50,309 nucleotides of DNA from Saccoglossus kowalevskii. Lineage: Eukaryota; Hemichordata; Enteropneusta; Harrimaniidae. The notes below the pieces were generated by a model that was given only the letters and a program-made list of their open reading frames with translations, was not told the origin of the DNA and ran no database searches. Position 1 is the stretch's first letter; each line of letters begins with the position of its first letter. The position numbers and the translations under genes are program-made. The stretch covers positions 444,811-495,119 of the forward strand of contig NW_003134348.1 in the NCBI RefSeq assembly GCF_000003605.2, given 5' to 3'. Of the stretch, positions 25,401-34,400 are shown in pieces.

Positions 25401-27584
25401 GTATTCCAAAACTTACTACATCAACAATTTATTAAAACACATGAAAAGCACATTATTTAAAGCGCGGTAAGTCGTCGCGCTGCGCATGTTCGACATTTGT
25501 GTTGATAAATATTGATTTTCCCACAATCCAATGCGCTCTTCAAATGGAAATCACAAGTATGAGGTTTGACCTGGGCGCGACTATCACTGATTACCGCCGG
25601 TGACTCCGTCGATACCTTCCAATCACATGAAAATTACTTAATTAAAGCTTGGAAACGTGTCAGCTCGTACTCGATGATCTGCGCAACTGTCAAAGTCGCC
25701 ATCTTTGTTTATATGAGACCCACATATCTCGCACATGCGCAGCGCGACGACTACCGCGCTTTAATAAATTGTGAGAAGTGAAATAAGAGTTGGAATTTGA
25801 TGCCTGAACACTGAACATAACGCCTTGTGAATACATGTATATTAAAGAGCGGTGGTCGTCACGCAGCGCGTGTTCGAATTTCATGTAAACAAAAGTTGTA
25901 TTTTATACGCGTTGATTACGTCGCTATGAACCCCATGTCGAATCTGACGCGGCGCGACGACCACTGCTCTTTAAAAAGAAAATAAATGCATGAAATTCAA
26001 GTGCCTGCGATTTGAAAGTTTACAAACAATTAATACTAGTATTTGTTTATGTTTGTTTGTTTGTTTGCAGCTACACTGCATGTGTACACGAGGTCGATAG
26101 TGAAGAATGTAAGTCAGCGGAGGGGCTCGACATTTATAATGGTGGCGCCTACACTACCATATGGCATCCCATAACTCCTGGAACGGAGGTACACTATCTG
26201 TAAAAAGGCGACAAAATCTAACAATAATTTGTAGTTGTCTTTTTACTAAATACGATAGCACATGCGATAATGCTTTATATATGGAAAACAAAATAACAGA
26301 ATGCCTCTCTTGTTTTCTGTTTTCTGTTATCAGGAGAATGGTGTAATTATGGACGAACACGAAACTGTGCCGGCCAACGCTGTGCCTATGCTATGGCAGA
26401 TTCCTCAATACTTACTGATCACGACTGGAGAGGTCATGTTTTCTATTACTGGTCTAGAATTCTCATATGCGCAGGTGAGTCATCTCATTATTTTGCATGA
26501 ATAAGTTGTTTGGTAAACTATTGCATTACGTTGTTTTGCTCGAAGTTGTAATATGATAAAATCAACTAAAACTGGGATCACAGACAGTTGGGAATATTGG
26601 GAGTTAAAGGAGGGGTGTTAAAATCAAAACTAAGTATTTAGTAAAAGGAATTGAGCCCCAAGCGACGACAACAACGCACGCTAAAAACGCAAAGACTCAT
26701 GGGTATAGATCTGCCGCATGCGCAGGTGACAAGTTCCCCGCTTTAATAGTGTGATGTTCAAACTGTCTGAATTTTAAAAACATACGAACCTGCATCAATA
26801 CATAAAAGCACCATACCGCGCCGTGTTCGATATGGCTCCCACTGCTCTCCAAAACTCAATAGGACGCCATGTTTACTATCGTGGGACCAGTTACACACGA
26901 ATATCAATGAATATTTGCCATTCATATTGTATGTTTCTTTCCTTCTCTCACTAGGCCCCGGCCTCTATGAAATCGACACTACAAGCTTTCTGGCTTCTGA
27001 CCGTCGCTGGCGGAAATTTACTCGTAATTATTCAGACCTCCGTAGTTTCCCCCAGGAGTATGGTAAGTACGGTGGCCACCATCGCACACTGTGACCCTCA
27101 TCAGACCATCAAAACGTACATCACATATACACTCTCACCAACACTAATCATATTTGCTGGAAGCGGTGTTTCATTCATTCATTCATTCATATAAGGAGGA
27201 AAGTAGTGTAGCTCTCATTTTATCTCATTTATTTTAGTAAAAATGCTTGTATTCCATGAAGTTTTATTAAATGTCAGTGCTACCAAATATTTCGAATACA
27301 AGTGCATTGTAGATATGGTGTTCGTCTGAAACATATTATGCTACACTGTTGCAATGAGTATATTTCGTCATGATTTTGTTTGATATAATATCTTGATATG
27401 GTCCATGATGTATCGTACAATAAAAAACGGTTTGGTTGCAAACATTTTCGTAGATAATACATACGTTTACGCAAAGGCAAATCCGGGACGAATTCGCATG
27501 CGCTTTTTTCAGTAATTACGTACGCTAAATAGACAAAATGAATGCGACTATGATCACCATTAATTAATTAATTTATTTATTAAT

Positions 27585-27679
<95 letters not shown>

Positions 27680-28268
27680 TTTTAAAAAAATGTTGTAGTC
27701 ATTTCTTTTTATTGTTACTCCAGTTTCCCACCGAAAACGTGATTTAAATAATTATGTTCATTTTCACCGATTACAACATGTAGCATGTAGCACCTTCTCA
27801 AGACCGAAGGCTGAACTTTAGGTTGACCCCTTTTCAGAAAAGTTACTAAAATAATGACTCTATACTGGAGAAACACACTCCTATCAATGTACTTTCCTAA
27901 TAGAAGTGGCCTCTTGAGTTACATTCGTAATCATCCGCAACATCAGGAGCATGCAACAGTCATTTTGTTTTGCATAGCTTATATTACCCATTGATAATCG
28001 TAATTTCTAACCCATTTTTCAGCACGTCGACTTCTTTATTTTTGCAACCTTGATGATGATCGTAGCTGTGATATACGTTGGAATGTCGTACTGGTACACG
28101 TACATAGAACCAAGTGACTATATATTGGAGGACGAAGAAGAAGACGACGAGAAGAAGGAGCCAATCGATGGGGATGATAGATCATCCAACAGTTCATTAC
28201 CTGAAAAAGAAAACTCTCTTGGAATGACAAATATGGCAATGGATAAATCAGATTCAGATTCAGACTAA
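10400..28268 (+). CDS. SLC15A1-like: gene A: SLC15A1/A2-like proton-coupled oligopeptide transporter, 20 coding exons
   Basis: Coding exons: 10400-10493, 15372-15439, 16163-16244, 16602-16743, 17013-17105, 17399-17498, 17981-18149, 18363-18451, 18574-18660, 18833-18967, 19249-19281, 20082-20252, 20974-21105, 21861-22028, 24835-24881, 25226-25387, 26071-26188, 26334-26474, 26955-27062, 28023-28268. They sum to 2385 nt, 794 residues, with every junction in phase at GT-AG sites. Human PEPT1 and PEPT2 have just over 700 residues; the extra length is in the N-terminus and tail. Visible POT hallmarks are ExxER (E70, E73, R74) in TM1, H104 in TM2, the signature GAMLSDGFWGKYKTI, GTGGIKPC in TM4 (K178), NCGSLLSTFLTP in TM5, FWALFDQQGSRW in TM7 (W332), and TGLEFSYAQ in TM10. 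Predicted role: H+-driven uptake of di- and tripeptides across the plasma membrane. PEPT1 versus PEPT2 orthology cannot be settled here. Confidence 0.93.
10494..15371 (+). other. gene A intron 1 (4.9 kb)
   Basis: Long first intron, phase 1. It contains a C11 run (10848-10858), a 56-bp tandem duplication (12197-12309) and a perfect 14-bp palindrome (13221-13234). Nothing coding was recognised. Gene B also has an intron 1 of similar size, so regulatory elements could be here, but none is identifiable. Confidence 0.6.
12197..12309 (+). repeat. 56-bp tandem duplication
   Basis: Two near-perfect copies of a unit starting acatgttcgcggagggatac with a period of 56 bp (12197 and 12253). They differ at about two positions, so the duplication is recent. 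Confidence 0.85.
15372..15439 (+). CDS. gene A exon 2 (acidic N-terminal segment)
   Basis: Starts after ctctag and ends TCG before gtaagg; 23 codons including the split Lys. Acidic, Ser-rich text (DSVSDLSSVAEVIEDMEGEK) before TM1. Gene B has a comparable acidic exon at the same place and phase. Confidence 0.75.
16163..16244 (+). CDS. gene A exon 3 (TM1, ExxER motif)
   Basis: 82 nt, phases 0/1. Encodes CSERYPKQIYFILG followed by MEFCERYCYYGMK. E70-F-C-E73-R74 is the ExxER proton-coupling motif of POT transporters, followed by the conserved YYG. Confidence 0.95.
16602..16743 (+). CDS. gene A exon 4 (end of TM1, TM2, start of POT signature 1)
   Basis: 142 nt, phases 1/2. Contains AILILYFTE, then LYHTFAMLCYLTP with H104, equivalent to the essential TM2 His of PEPT1, and GGAMLSDGFWGKYK, the first part of the PTR2 family signature that continues in exon 5. 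Confidence 0.95.
17013..17105 (+). CDS. gene A exon 5 (TM3)
   Basis: 93 nt, phases 2/2. KTIFRLAWVYLLGCVLLSLSS completes the PTR2 signature (T-I-x3-A-x-V-x3-G) and forms TM3. The acceptor follows tttttttccag. Confidence 0.93.
17399..17498 (+). CDS. gene A exon 6 (TM4, GTGGIKPC)
   Basis: 100 nt, phases 2/0. The TM4 stretch ends GTGGIKPCVAAFGGDQF with K178, the conserved Lys of TM4. The equivalent exon of gene B is lost in the assembly gap. Confidence 0.95.
17981..18149 (+). CDS. gene A exon 7 (TM5, POT signature 2, start of TM6)
   Basis: 169 nt, phases 0/1. FFLIYYFAINCGSLLSTFLT fits the second PTR2 signature (F-x2-Y-Y-x2-I-N-x-G-S-L). It is followed by a Cys-containing loop and LAFGVPAALLLVAI. 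Confidence 0.95.
18363..18451 (+). CDS. gene A exon 8 (end of TM6)
   Basis: 89 nt, phases 1/0. IIFVCGRYTVGYIIHPGTGN and then VVWEFCKAIG. It closes TM6 and enters the cytosolic loop between the two six-helix bundles. Confidence 0.9.
18574..18660 (+). CDS. gene A exon 9 (central cytosolic loop)
   Basis: 87 nt, phase 0/0. Basic and aromatic text VKYRKEWKGKYSHWIEWASD resembles the PEPT1 loop ending in ...HWLDWA. The acceptor is attttag. Confidence 0.88.
18833..18967 (+). CDS. gene A exon 10 (TM7)
   Basis: 135 nt, phase 0/0. MYIPLPMFWALFDQQGSRWT is nearly identical to mammalian PEPT1. W332 corresponds to the TM7 substrate-pocket Trp. It continues LQATQMNGNF. Confidence 0.95.
19134..19204 (+). 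repeat. (ATTCT)n pentanucleotide microsatellite in gene A intron 10
   Basis: About 14 uninterrupted ATTCT units, 44 bp upstream of the acceptor of the 33-nt exon 11. Confidence 0.97.
19249..19281 (+). CDS. gene A exon 11 (33-nt microexon)
   Basis: Encodes GNISMKPDQMQ. NIS is a possible N-glycosylation sequon, and DQMQ matches the family motif before TM8. The exon is also 33 nt in gene B (GNITIKPDQMQ), which confirms it. Confidence 0.92.
20082..20252 (+). CDS. gene A exon 12 (TM8-TM9)
   Basis: 171 nt, phase 0/0. MNPLFILLLIPIFDNCIYPL is TM8, then a basic Cys-containing loop, then TM9 (WGMFFAGFAFYCAGLLQ). 41 of 57 residues are identical to gene B exon 12. Confidence 0.95.
20974..21105 (+). CDS. 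gene A exon 13 (extracellular domain, first part)
   Basis: 132 nt, phase 0/0. Opens the large extracellular loop after TM9 (ETNVVTPCIIEESGQTGMIV...). Gene B has 126 nt here and shares only the pattern CxxExxGxTGxxxxNAA. Confidence 0.85.
21276..21390. mobile_element. TTAA MITE, degenerate copy in gene A intron 13
   Basis: Flanked by TTAA at 21276-21279 and 21387-21390. The interior (ttcaaatttcgtgtaaacaa, then cgtcgctatgggtcccacat) matches the short MITE subfamily at 25856-25970. The terminal inverted repeats are partly eroded. Confidence 0.7.
21861..22028 (+). CDS. gene A exon 14 (extracellular domain)
   Basis: 168 nt, phase 0/0. The acceptor is at tattaaaag; the next AG downstream would shift the frame into a stop. 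Acidic beta-rich text (IETTPGIFQISVSSDTSDQI...). Gene B has 183 nt with weak similarity (IE-x2-PG-x3-S). Confidence 0.8.
22280..24765. repeat. 33-bp minisatellite, ~70 or more units, in gene A intron 14
   Basis: Unit: gtatgaatacaaccatatcg then gtttgcaatctgc, 33 bp. Units are degenerate at the left edge (about 22280-22450), near-identical afterwards, and end about 70 bp before the exon 15 acceptor. In the left half a 29-bp unit (aatctacgaatacaacc, lacking 4 bp) recurs at about 22655, 22783, 22919, 23080, 23273 and 23402, marking higher-order units of 4 to 6 monomers. The right half (about 23430-24760) keeps strict 33-bp periodicity. It produces long open frames on both strands, which I read as a consequence of the period, not as genes. 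Gene B intron 14 lacks it. Confidence 0.97.
24835..24881 (+). CDS. gene A exon 15 (47-nt microexon)
   Basis: VPDKYEKPDNGMVFA plus a split codon, phases 0/2. Gene B has the same length and VPDKYDKPDRGMVFA. It lies only about 70 bp after the minisatellite. Confidence 0.92.
25226..25387 (+). CDS. gene A exon 16 (extracellular domain)
   Basis: 162 nt, phases 2/2. SYVFTLVLGDGDLLVDLDSE and onward to FRVTTWLEIEPG. Contains an NAT sequon. Gene B has 141 nt and shares FRIT-x-W and EPG at the end. Confidence 0.9.
25457..25764. mobile_element. TTAA MITE, long subfamily, in gene A intron 16
   Basis: A 300-bp element (25461-25760) flanked by TTAA on both sides. Its terminal inverted repeats are ~27 bp (agcgcggtaagtcgtcgcgc at the left, with its complement at the right) and nearly perfect. 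It has no open frame. TTAA target duplication is the mark of piggyBac-type transposition. The internal text tttgtttatatgagacccac is found inverted in the element at 32183-32473. Confidence 0.85.
25852..25974. mobile_element. TTAA MITE, short subfamily, in gene A intron 16
   Basis: A 115-bp element (25856-25970) with TTAA on both flanks and inverted ends agagcggtggtcgtc / gacgaccactgctct. It is 87 bp from the long-subfamily copy in the same intron. The interior matches 46807-46935 and, inverted, 33283-33378. Confidence 0.85.
26071..26188 (+). CDS. gene A exon 17 (end of extracellular domain)
   Basis: 118 nt, phases 2/0. SYTACVHEVDSEECKS then YNGGAYTTIW. Gene B keeps SYSVCVHE and YNGAVYTF, which supports the exon. 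Donor gtacac is weak. Confidence 0.85.
26334..26474 (+). CDS. gene A exon 18 (TM10)
   Basis: 141 nt, phase 0/0. VPANAVPMLWQIPQYLLITT, then GEVMFSITGLEFSYAQ, the strongly conserved TM10 block of PEPT transporters with its Glu residues. Confidence 0.95.
26656..26746. repeat. dispersed repeat (family B) in gene A intron 18
   Basis: Reverse complement of sequence also found at 42583-42706 in gene B intron 13; shared blocks include ttaaagcgggg, gtcacctgcgcatgcg and tttgcgt...agcgtg. One edge lies at TTAA, as in the main MITE family. Confidence 0.6.
26955..27062 (+). CDS. gene A exon 19 (TM11)
   Basis: 108 nt, phase 0/0. APASMKSTLQAFWLLTVAGG then NLLVIIQ, matching the PEPT TM11 block. Confidence 0.95.
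27560..27684 (+). repeat. (TTTA)n tetranucleotide microsatellite in gene A intron 19
   Basis: About 30 TTTA units with minor interruptions at the left. Confidence 0.97.
28023..28268 (+). CDS. gene A exon 20 (TM12 and acidic C-terminal tail, stop)
   Basis: 246 nt including TAA at 28266-28268. TM12 (FFIFATLMMIVAVIYVGMSY) then WYTYIEPSDYI and an acidic cytosolic tail (EDEEEDDEKK) ending SDSDSD. Confidence 0.95.
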   Translation, partial: HVDFFIFATLMMIVAVIYVGMSYWYTYIEPSDYILEDEEEDDEKKEPIDGDDRSSNSSLPEKENSLGMTNMAMDKSDSDSD

Positions 28269-28294
28269 TACATCATTGATAGTCAGTGGTGATA

Positions 28295-28300
28295 AATAAA
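28295..28300 (+). promoter_or_regulatory. possible polyadenylation signal AATAAA, proximal (gene A)
   Basis: AATAAA 27 nt after the stop codon of gene A. A second one lies at 28893-28898. Confidence 0.35.
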
Positions 28301-28892
28301 GGGGTACTGAATAGTATATACCCGAAACACTTCGCGGTGCCAAACATTGTTTTCAATTAAAGCTATGAAGAGTATTGCGACGTATGACTATTATATAATG
28401 CATTACATCAGAACAACATCTATGCTACTAATGACAATGTCTGTTCTGTGCTTCATCTAAGATTTACCTAACCAACAGCCTCGGTTTTACTTTAAATGCT
28501 GTGTTAACTCTCAGAATTATGTCATTTTTACGATATTCATGATTCCAATGTAACTCGGAAAATGTGTTAAATCATTGAGCATTTAATTTTACTGTGCATA
28601 AATGCCTGAATGTGTTGGCAATGATTGTTTACGTAATTAATGATATTTTTAAAGTGAGTCGCTATTTTTGTCTTTGGGGTGTGTTTTCTTATGGGTAGAC
28701 AATTCTTCATAAATTAGAGTTTATAATTTCCTGGTGTTAAATGTATCTAGTTCTTAGGGTTTTAAGTAATTTGCGCTATGTTAACCGTATTATGGTCTTT
28801 ATTGTTTTATATTCTTGTGTCATATTGGTGAGCGCGTGTCACATTATGACTGGTAATATCGTCAAACTGTATTCTATACCTCTTCATTAAAA

Positions 28893-28898
28893 AATAAA
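28893..28898 (+). promoter_or_regulatory. possible polyadenylation signal AATAAA, distal (gene A)
   Basis: AATAAA about 625 nt after the stop, in AT-rich text; it would give a more usual 3' UTR length. Which signal is used cannot be seen. Confidence 0.4.
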
Positions 28899-29543
28899 AG
28901 AAACATATTTTTAATTCATGTGACAAGTGTTTTGCTGTCTTATCGTTGCGGTAGTCTGGTTTAGGAATTGGAGAAAGATTGTTAATTGTTTTATTTGTTT
29001 TTAAATAAAATCAAAAACTGGAGTGAAAAACGAATGAAAAATGTTTTTATTCAATCTGATTGAAGAATTGATTTACGCAGAAAAAGTAAAACACGATCTT
29101 CTTAATTACAACAAATAAAGTCACATATGAAAGGAACTTCATGTAACAGTAAACAAAATAGGTCGCGTGTAAATATCTTTCCGTTTGAACAGTTTGTTAT
29201 ACATGTAGTAGATAAAGCGTGATCTCACGTGTCAATTTCATATCTATCCATTTCGAGCCCACCCTCGTACATCAGAAAACTTAAATCGGAACTTGTCACT
29301 AGATATCCTTCACTTTTACCATATAGTTTTATGTTAAGCTGTTTGCTTACAAAATCCAAAAAATAAACTATTGTTCACGCAAATTACGTGCCACTCTTAT
29401 GAAATCAAATCAGCGATTTTTGAGTCATTCATCATACGTCATAACTCAAAATACATATAATGAAAAATGCAATAATCATTTTGTAGTTATAAGATAGGTC
29501 CTCATGGTTGTCCCAATTTATTGAAAAATTCGGACGAATACTA

Positions 29544-29960
29544 TTAATTTTTTGATAGGTATGCAGCGTACAACGTGTTAACGATATCAGACAGGTTTTC
29601 AAATAATGTTGAGATAATAAAAGAAAGTGACACCATAAACATTATAATGAAAAGGTAAACTAGTTTTGTTTTTAATTTATTTTTACTGTGACCACATTTT
29701 GACAAATGTTTTGTTGTATCAAAATATACGCCCTGTCCTAAATGACAACACTGCCCTGAAACGTCACTTCTAGGTTTGCACTCCTCTCTAAAGATGACAT
29801 TTTTTATCTCTAGCATCCCCAGATAACAACAAGCCTGGTTCCGACAATCAAGAGAAGTTGTTAAAAGCGTTTTCTTGTTTTCTTGTTCTCTTGTCTTGTT
29901 CTTAGTCGATGTACAGGATTGGCGAGAAATAATACGAGAATGATCGAACATTCCCGACAT
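29544..29960 (-). CDS. doubtful small ORF with one hydrophobic segment
   Basis: 138 codons on the minus strand, ATG at 29960-29958. It has eight Cys in the first ~90 residues, a hydrophobic stretch at about residues 99-120 (LVYLFIIMFMVSLSFIISTL), and a short tail. I recognise no family. It could be a small single-pass membrane protein, a last exon of an unseen gene, or chance in AT-rich DNA. Nothing similar follows gene B. Confidence 0.15.
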   Translation of the reverse strand: MSGMFDHSRIISRQSCTSTKNKTREQENKKTLLTTSLDCRNQACCYLGMLEIKNVIFREECKPRSDVSGQCCHLGQGVYFDTTKHLSKCGHSKNKLKTKLVYLFIIMFMVSLSFIISTLFENLSDIVNTLYAAYLSKN

Positions 29961-30129
29961 TACTCATCAACAGTCGCTTTCTCCCATGTGTATCAGTATA
30001 TCTTGGCAACTAAACCGTTTTACGTCACACTATTTAGATGAAATATTTGTCTAAGGCAATTTGTTCATGCCCTCAGACGTTATTCACTGCGTAGTAGAAC
30101 TTTTAATATTCAGTTGCTCGGCATCTTCT

Positions 30130-30153
30130 GATGATTAAGCCTGGTTAATCATC
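30130..30153. repeat. perfect 9-bp inverted repeat
   Basis: GATGATTAA, six-base spacer, TTAATCATC, about 400 bp upstream of the gene B start codon. It could be a hairpin or a dimeric factor site; there is no other support. Confidence 0.5.
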
Positions 30154-30558
30154 GCCGACATTCGCTGACTATCAAAGTCGTATTCAATGTCAATGTTTGA
30201 GGTCACGAACTTCTGATATTAAAATGAACATCCCAGTAAATAAATACAATTATCAGTAGAAACATCCTCGACCGATAACACAAATAAAGTCTCTTGTCTT
30301 AAGGAGTTCTGTGCATTTTCTCTGCTCGTTCATGGTTGGTAAGAAGTGTAGTTAATACTGTCTGGAAACTCGCGAAGTTTCAACAATAAGAAAACGGATT
30401 TTGGACATTTCTATCAAGTATTTATTATAAGTACTCAGTTTGGGACGAGGTTTGAAAATTATACACTTCTATGTTGTTTGAGATCGTCTTCATGTCCATA
30501 TAGTGTAAAATTGGTGTCTGCTGCAATAAAGACCTCGGAAAACCATTTGCTTTAAAAA

Positions 30559-30694
30559 ATGGCAAAAGAGAAAAAAGACTCGTGTCAGCAGGCAGATTTT
30601 CCAATGGAACCAACAAACATAACGGAAAATGGAAAGATGTCTGTCGGTGATGTGAAAGCAGTTAAGACAGCTGATGTTGTAGTGAATGAAAAAA
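30559..30694 (+). CDS. gene B exon 1 (start codon, cytosolic N-terminus)
   Basis: ATG at 30559-30561 with A at -3 and G at +4. An in-frame TAA sits at 30553-30555, so no longer start is possible in this exon. 45 codons beginning MAKEKKDSCQQADF, phase 1 end at gtaagt. Longer than in gene A and not alignable with it. Confidence 0.75.
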
Positions 30695-31373
30695 GTAAGT
30701 AAACATGTCACTTTGTTAATACCGCGTTAAGAATATAAGCTGTGCGCTGTGTGGAACAATCTCTAATTTGACTAGAATTGATTCATGTATGTGAGATGTG
30801 TCAGCAGAGAGGAGAAGGGAGACGTAATGATAGATATAGAATGAGAACAGGTGATGAGAGAAGAATTGAAAGCATGGAATATATGTTCCCTTTAGTTCGT
30901 TTTCCCTGTCACATAAAAACTGTAAAAAGATGGCGATACTGATGAAGACGATGTATGATTTTGCTTTAAAAAAATGTAATTTTTATATGTAAGACATTTT
31001 AGGTATGGCTCAACATTTCAATGATGCTTGACCTGTTTGTCGTAAAACTAATAACAACCCCGCCTTGTTTTGGATAATGCCGTTCATGGATCAATAACGT
31101 GGCCGTTCAGTGCTACAGGACACGTGCGGTGCATTGTGGGTCATGCGTGTCTTCTTCATTCAACAACCACTGTATATATCGAACTTCGGATATTTTCGTC
31201 TCATTAAAAACTATAACCAACAAATCGATTTAAAACTAATTTTAAAATAATAAACTATTCATATGAAGATGGTGGTGTTTGGTAATTAAAGGACAACCTT
31301 GAAAATAACTTTTTCGATTAGTTGCTACTGTCAACGTTGGTTTTGATTTCCATTATCAAATCAGCTTTTCACG

Positions 31374-31406
<33 letters not shown>

Positions 31407-34400
31407 CATATTCCAAATACTTTTTCATTTAGTTTCCAAATGCCACAGGAATTCTAAAGATTAATTCCTTACAACATCCGGGTATTTATGAGTTGATTTA
31501 AACACAACAACGTCTTGTCTGACCTATATAACATTTCCCGCCAATTAGTGTTGAGAGACGCCGTCAGCTGTATACTTGTGTATTGGCCTTGGCGGGCAAT
31601 ATCGCCTACACGCATTGTCCAACAGGAGCTAGTTACTATATACAGGGTCCAAATAGCAGATACGTACGTATATTTGACACACATAGATGGAGTTTATATT
31701 TAAACAACGCGTTCCTTTCTTATCGAACTAAAAAAAATGAGCACCTGAGATAAGAAAAACGCCACAGTTACTCCGACCTAACTTTACAGTTCAGATTATA
31801 GATATGATAAGTCATGTGACTGGCAACATATGTCGATTTCAAGCCTTTCCGTTTATTACATGTGATGAACTCCCTATCTTTACTTCCACTACAACCGCCT
31901 GATAACGGGGACATCATCGGATAAAACAATGAGCGTAGATGGGGCCTCCAATGGGATGTGCTGATTGTACAACTGATTTTCCAATTGTGTTATCCCACAA
32001 ACTTGGCGTTACAAGAACGCGTCTTAAACACATAGGCATATAGGTATTGTATTAAAAGTACGTACGAGTAATCCAACGCGCATGCCCATTTGCTTATTTC
32101 ATTGATTATTGGACTGACACGTGTCCGTGGCCAAAATAAACTGTATAGTTCACAACAATTCACAAGCTGGAGAAATGATTAAAGGGAGGTGGTCGTCGCG
32201 CTACACATGAGGGAGATATGGGTCTCATATAAACAAAGATGGCGACTTTCATTGTTGCGCAGAATATATACACACTGTGACGTTACCAAGCTTTAATTAG
32301 GTATTATAGGTGATTGGAGTGTATCGAGGGAGTCGGGCGTTAATTAGTGCAAGTCCCGCCCAGGTCAAACCTCATAATTAGAACATCCGTCAGAGCAGCG
32401 CATTGGATTTTGGGAAAAAGCAATGTTTTTCAAAACAAATGTCACCAATGCGCGGCGTGACGACCACCACCCTTTAAAATACAATATCGGACACAATATT
32501 GGGAAACTATTCAACACTATTTGTATTGAATCTTTAAGGAAAATAGCAACATCAAGTTGTAGTTGTTTGTGGACGTTAATAGTGAATGTCCATGTCATCT
32601 AGACCTTCACAAGGTCGTAGCGTGAATGACCTAAATTGGGTTTACTGGACTCAGTGTTGAGACAATGGGGTTCAATGTTCACTGGTAACTATTCCTACTT
32701 GGCGCAAAGGTCAACATGACAGCCCTGTCTAAACCCAGCGTCACTCGTGTAAGTGTCGATCACAAGGGCACTGGTCAATGCATATGGGGTTAAGAAAAGA
32801 ACGATGGCGTCTTCTGTACGGAGGAATATTCTCCAAAAATACATAATTAGGAAAAACACTTTCTAAATTGGCCACATAAACATTTAGCAAATTTGATCAG
32901 CAGAATCTAAAAAATACCTATAATTTAGTTCAAAACATTCAAAGACAGGAAGACCTTATTTGATGATGGACATTAATTTTGTTCTTGAGTGCCCCATACT
33001 AGACAAGCGCCACTTTCCCAGGAGTTCCACACTTACACTCCACACCATTCTACTACAGGTTCGATATGAGAACGATGCACCTGTTCAATCTCTATCTCTT
33101 ATCATGATTAATTATAGCTAAGGAATTAACATATCAGAGAGGGTCTTAGTACTATGTCGATAGCTCACGGGATGTGACAGAAACAGTATGAGGGAGACTA
33201 ACAACGACACAGTGGAAAGGGCTGCATTTACTATGAATGATCACTAATCAATTCGACTCAGCACCCATCACATCAGATTTAAAGGGCGTCGTCGCGCCGC
33301 ACCGTGATCGACATGGGACTCATAGCGACGTATACAACGCGTGTAAAATAAAATGTTTATTTACATGAAATTCAAACACGTGATGTGCGGATACCATCAG
33401 ACTATAACAGTCAGCTCAAAAATAAAAACTTTGTTATGATACTGTTATATGTAATACACTATCTTCGGAAAAAAAGTGATGTCGATATATAAGTAACATC
33501 CCGTTCGTGTTGTAGACACACATGCGGGGGGGGGGGGTGATCGCGTAACTCGTTGTAACAGCGATGTTTCATTGCGCTTCTGTCGATGTACATCACACAC
33601 ATAACTCACGATGGTCTAAGTAGATGAGAAACGAACATTCACTGTTTAAACTACTGTTCAAAACGTCAGTGCTGTCATGTTCAGTGTGGGTCCCATGTTA
33701 CATTTAAAGTGTGTGTAAGGTACGTTGTTTAGTTATACAATATTCAAACACGCTACATGATGACTTGACAAGTTCGTAAAAGGAAATATTAATATGTATT
33801 TTTTTTTCATATTAAAGTTAATATGTAACATTTTTCTATGTTTTTGTTATAGCTATACGTTCACAACAGACCATTAACAATGAATTCAGTATTGCCGGTA
33901 TTTCTCTGATAAAAAAAATCTGCATAATGAGTTAGATTAATTACGACACCATGCTATAAGGCTATACTATTAACACAGTCCTCAGTTTGTAAAGTCGCGT
34001 ATGAACGCAGTTTCCATGTGATAAGGCCAGTCACTCAGTGAGCACGTGATTTCTGGCGTACCATCACAATCTTGTTTGTAAATATGCAAATACGCACGTG
34101 GCCCTTATAAATCGTTGTCGTTCATCACTCTGTGGCGTACTCCATATTATACAAGATTTCGTCGTGCGAATTAGAACAAGATTCAAGTTCAAGACTCACA
34201 ATTGCCGCGAATGTCTTGTTTTATTGAAAATCTCAAAATTGGCAAACAGAGCTAATAATGGACAATTAAACTAAGTGTACAATCTAAAAAATACAACAAC
34301 CACTTATGCACATTAGTAATCTAACTAGTTAGAACAGGTTAACCAATTAGAGCAAGTTAAATATTAATTAGGTTAACCGGTCAGGCTGGATTATCGAATT

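Larger units (their letters stand above)
28899..30558. other. intergenic spacer between the tandem genes
   Basis: About 1.7 kb, AT-rich. It holds a 138-codon antisense frame of doubtful status (29544-29960) and a perfect 9-bp hairpin (30130-30153). The gene B promoter and 5' UTR must begin in or upstream of this spacer; no TATA box stands out. Confidence 0.5.
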
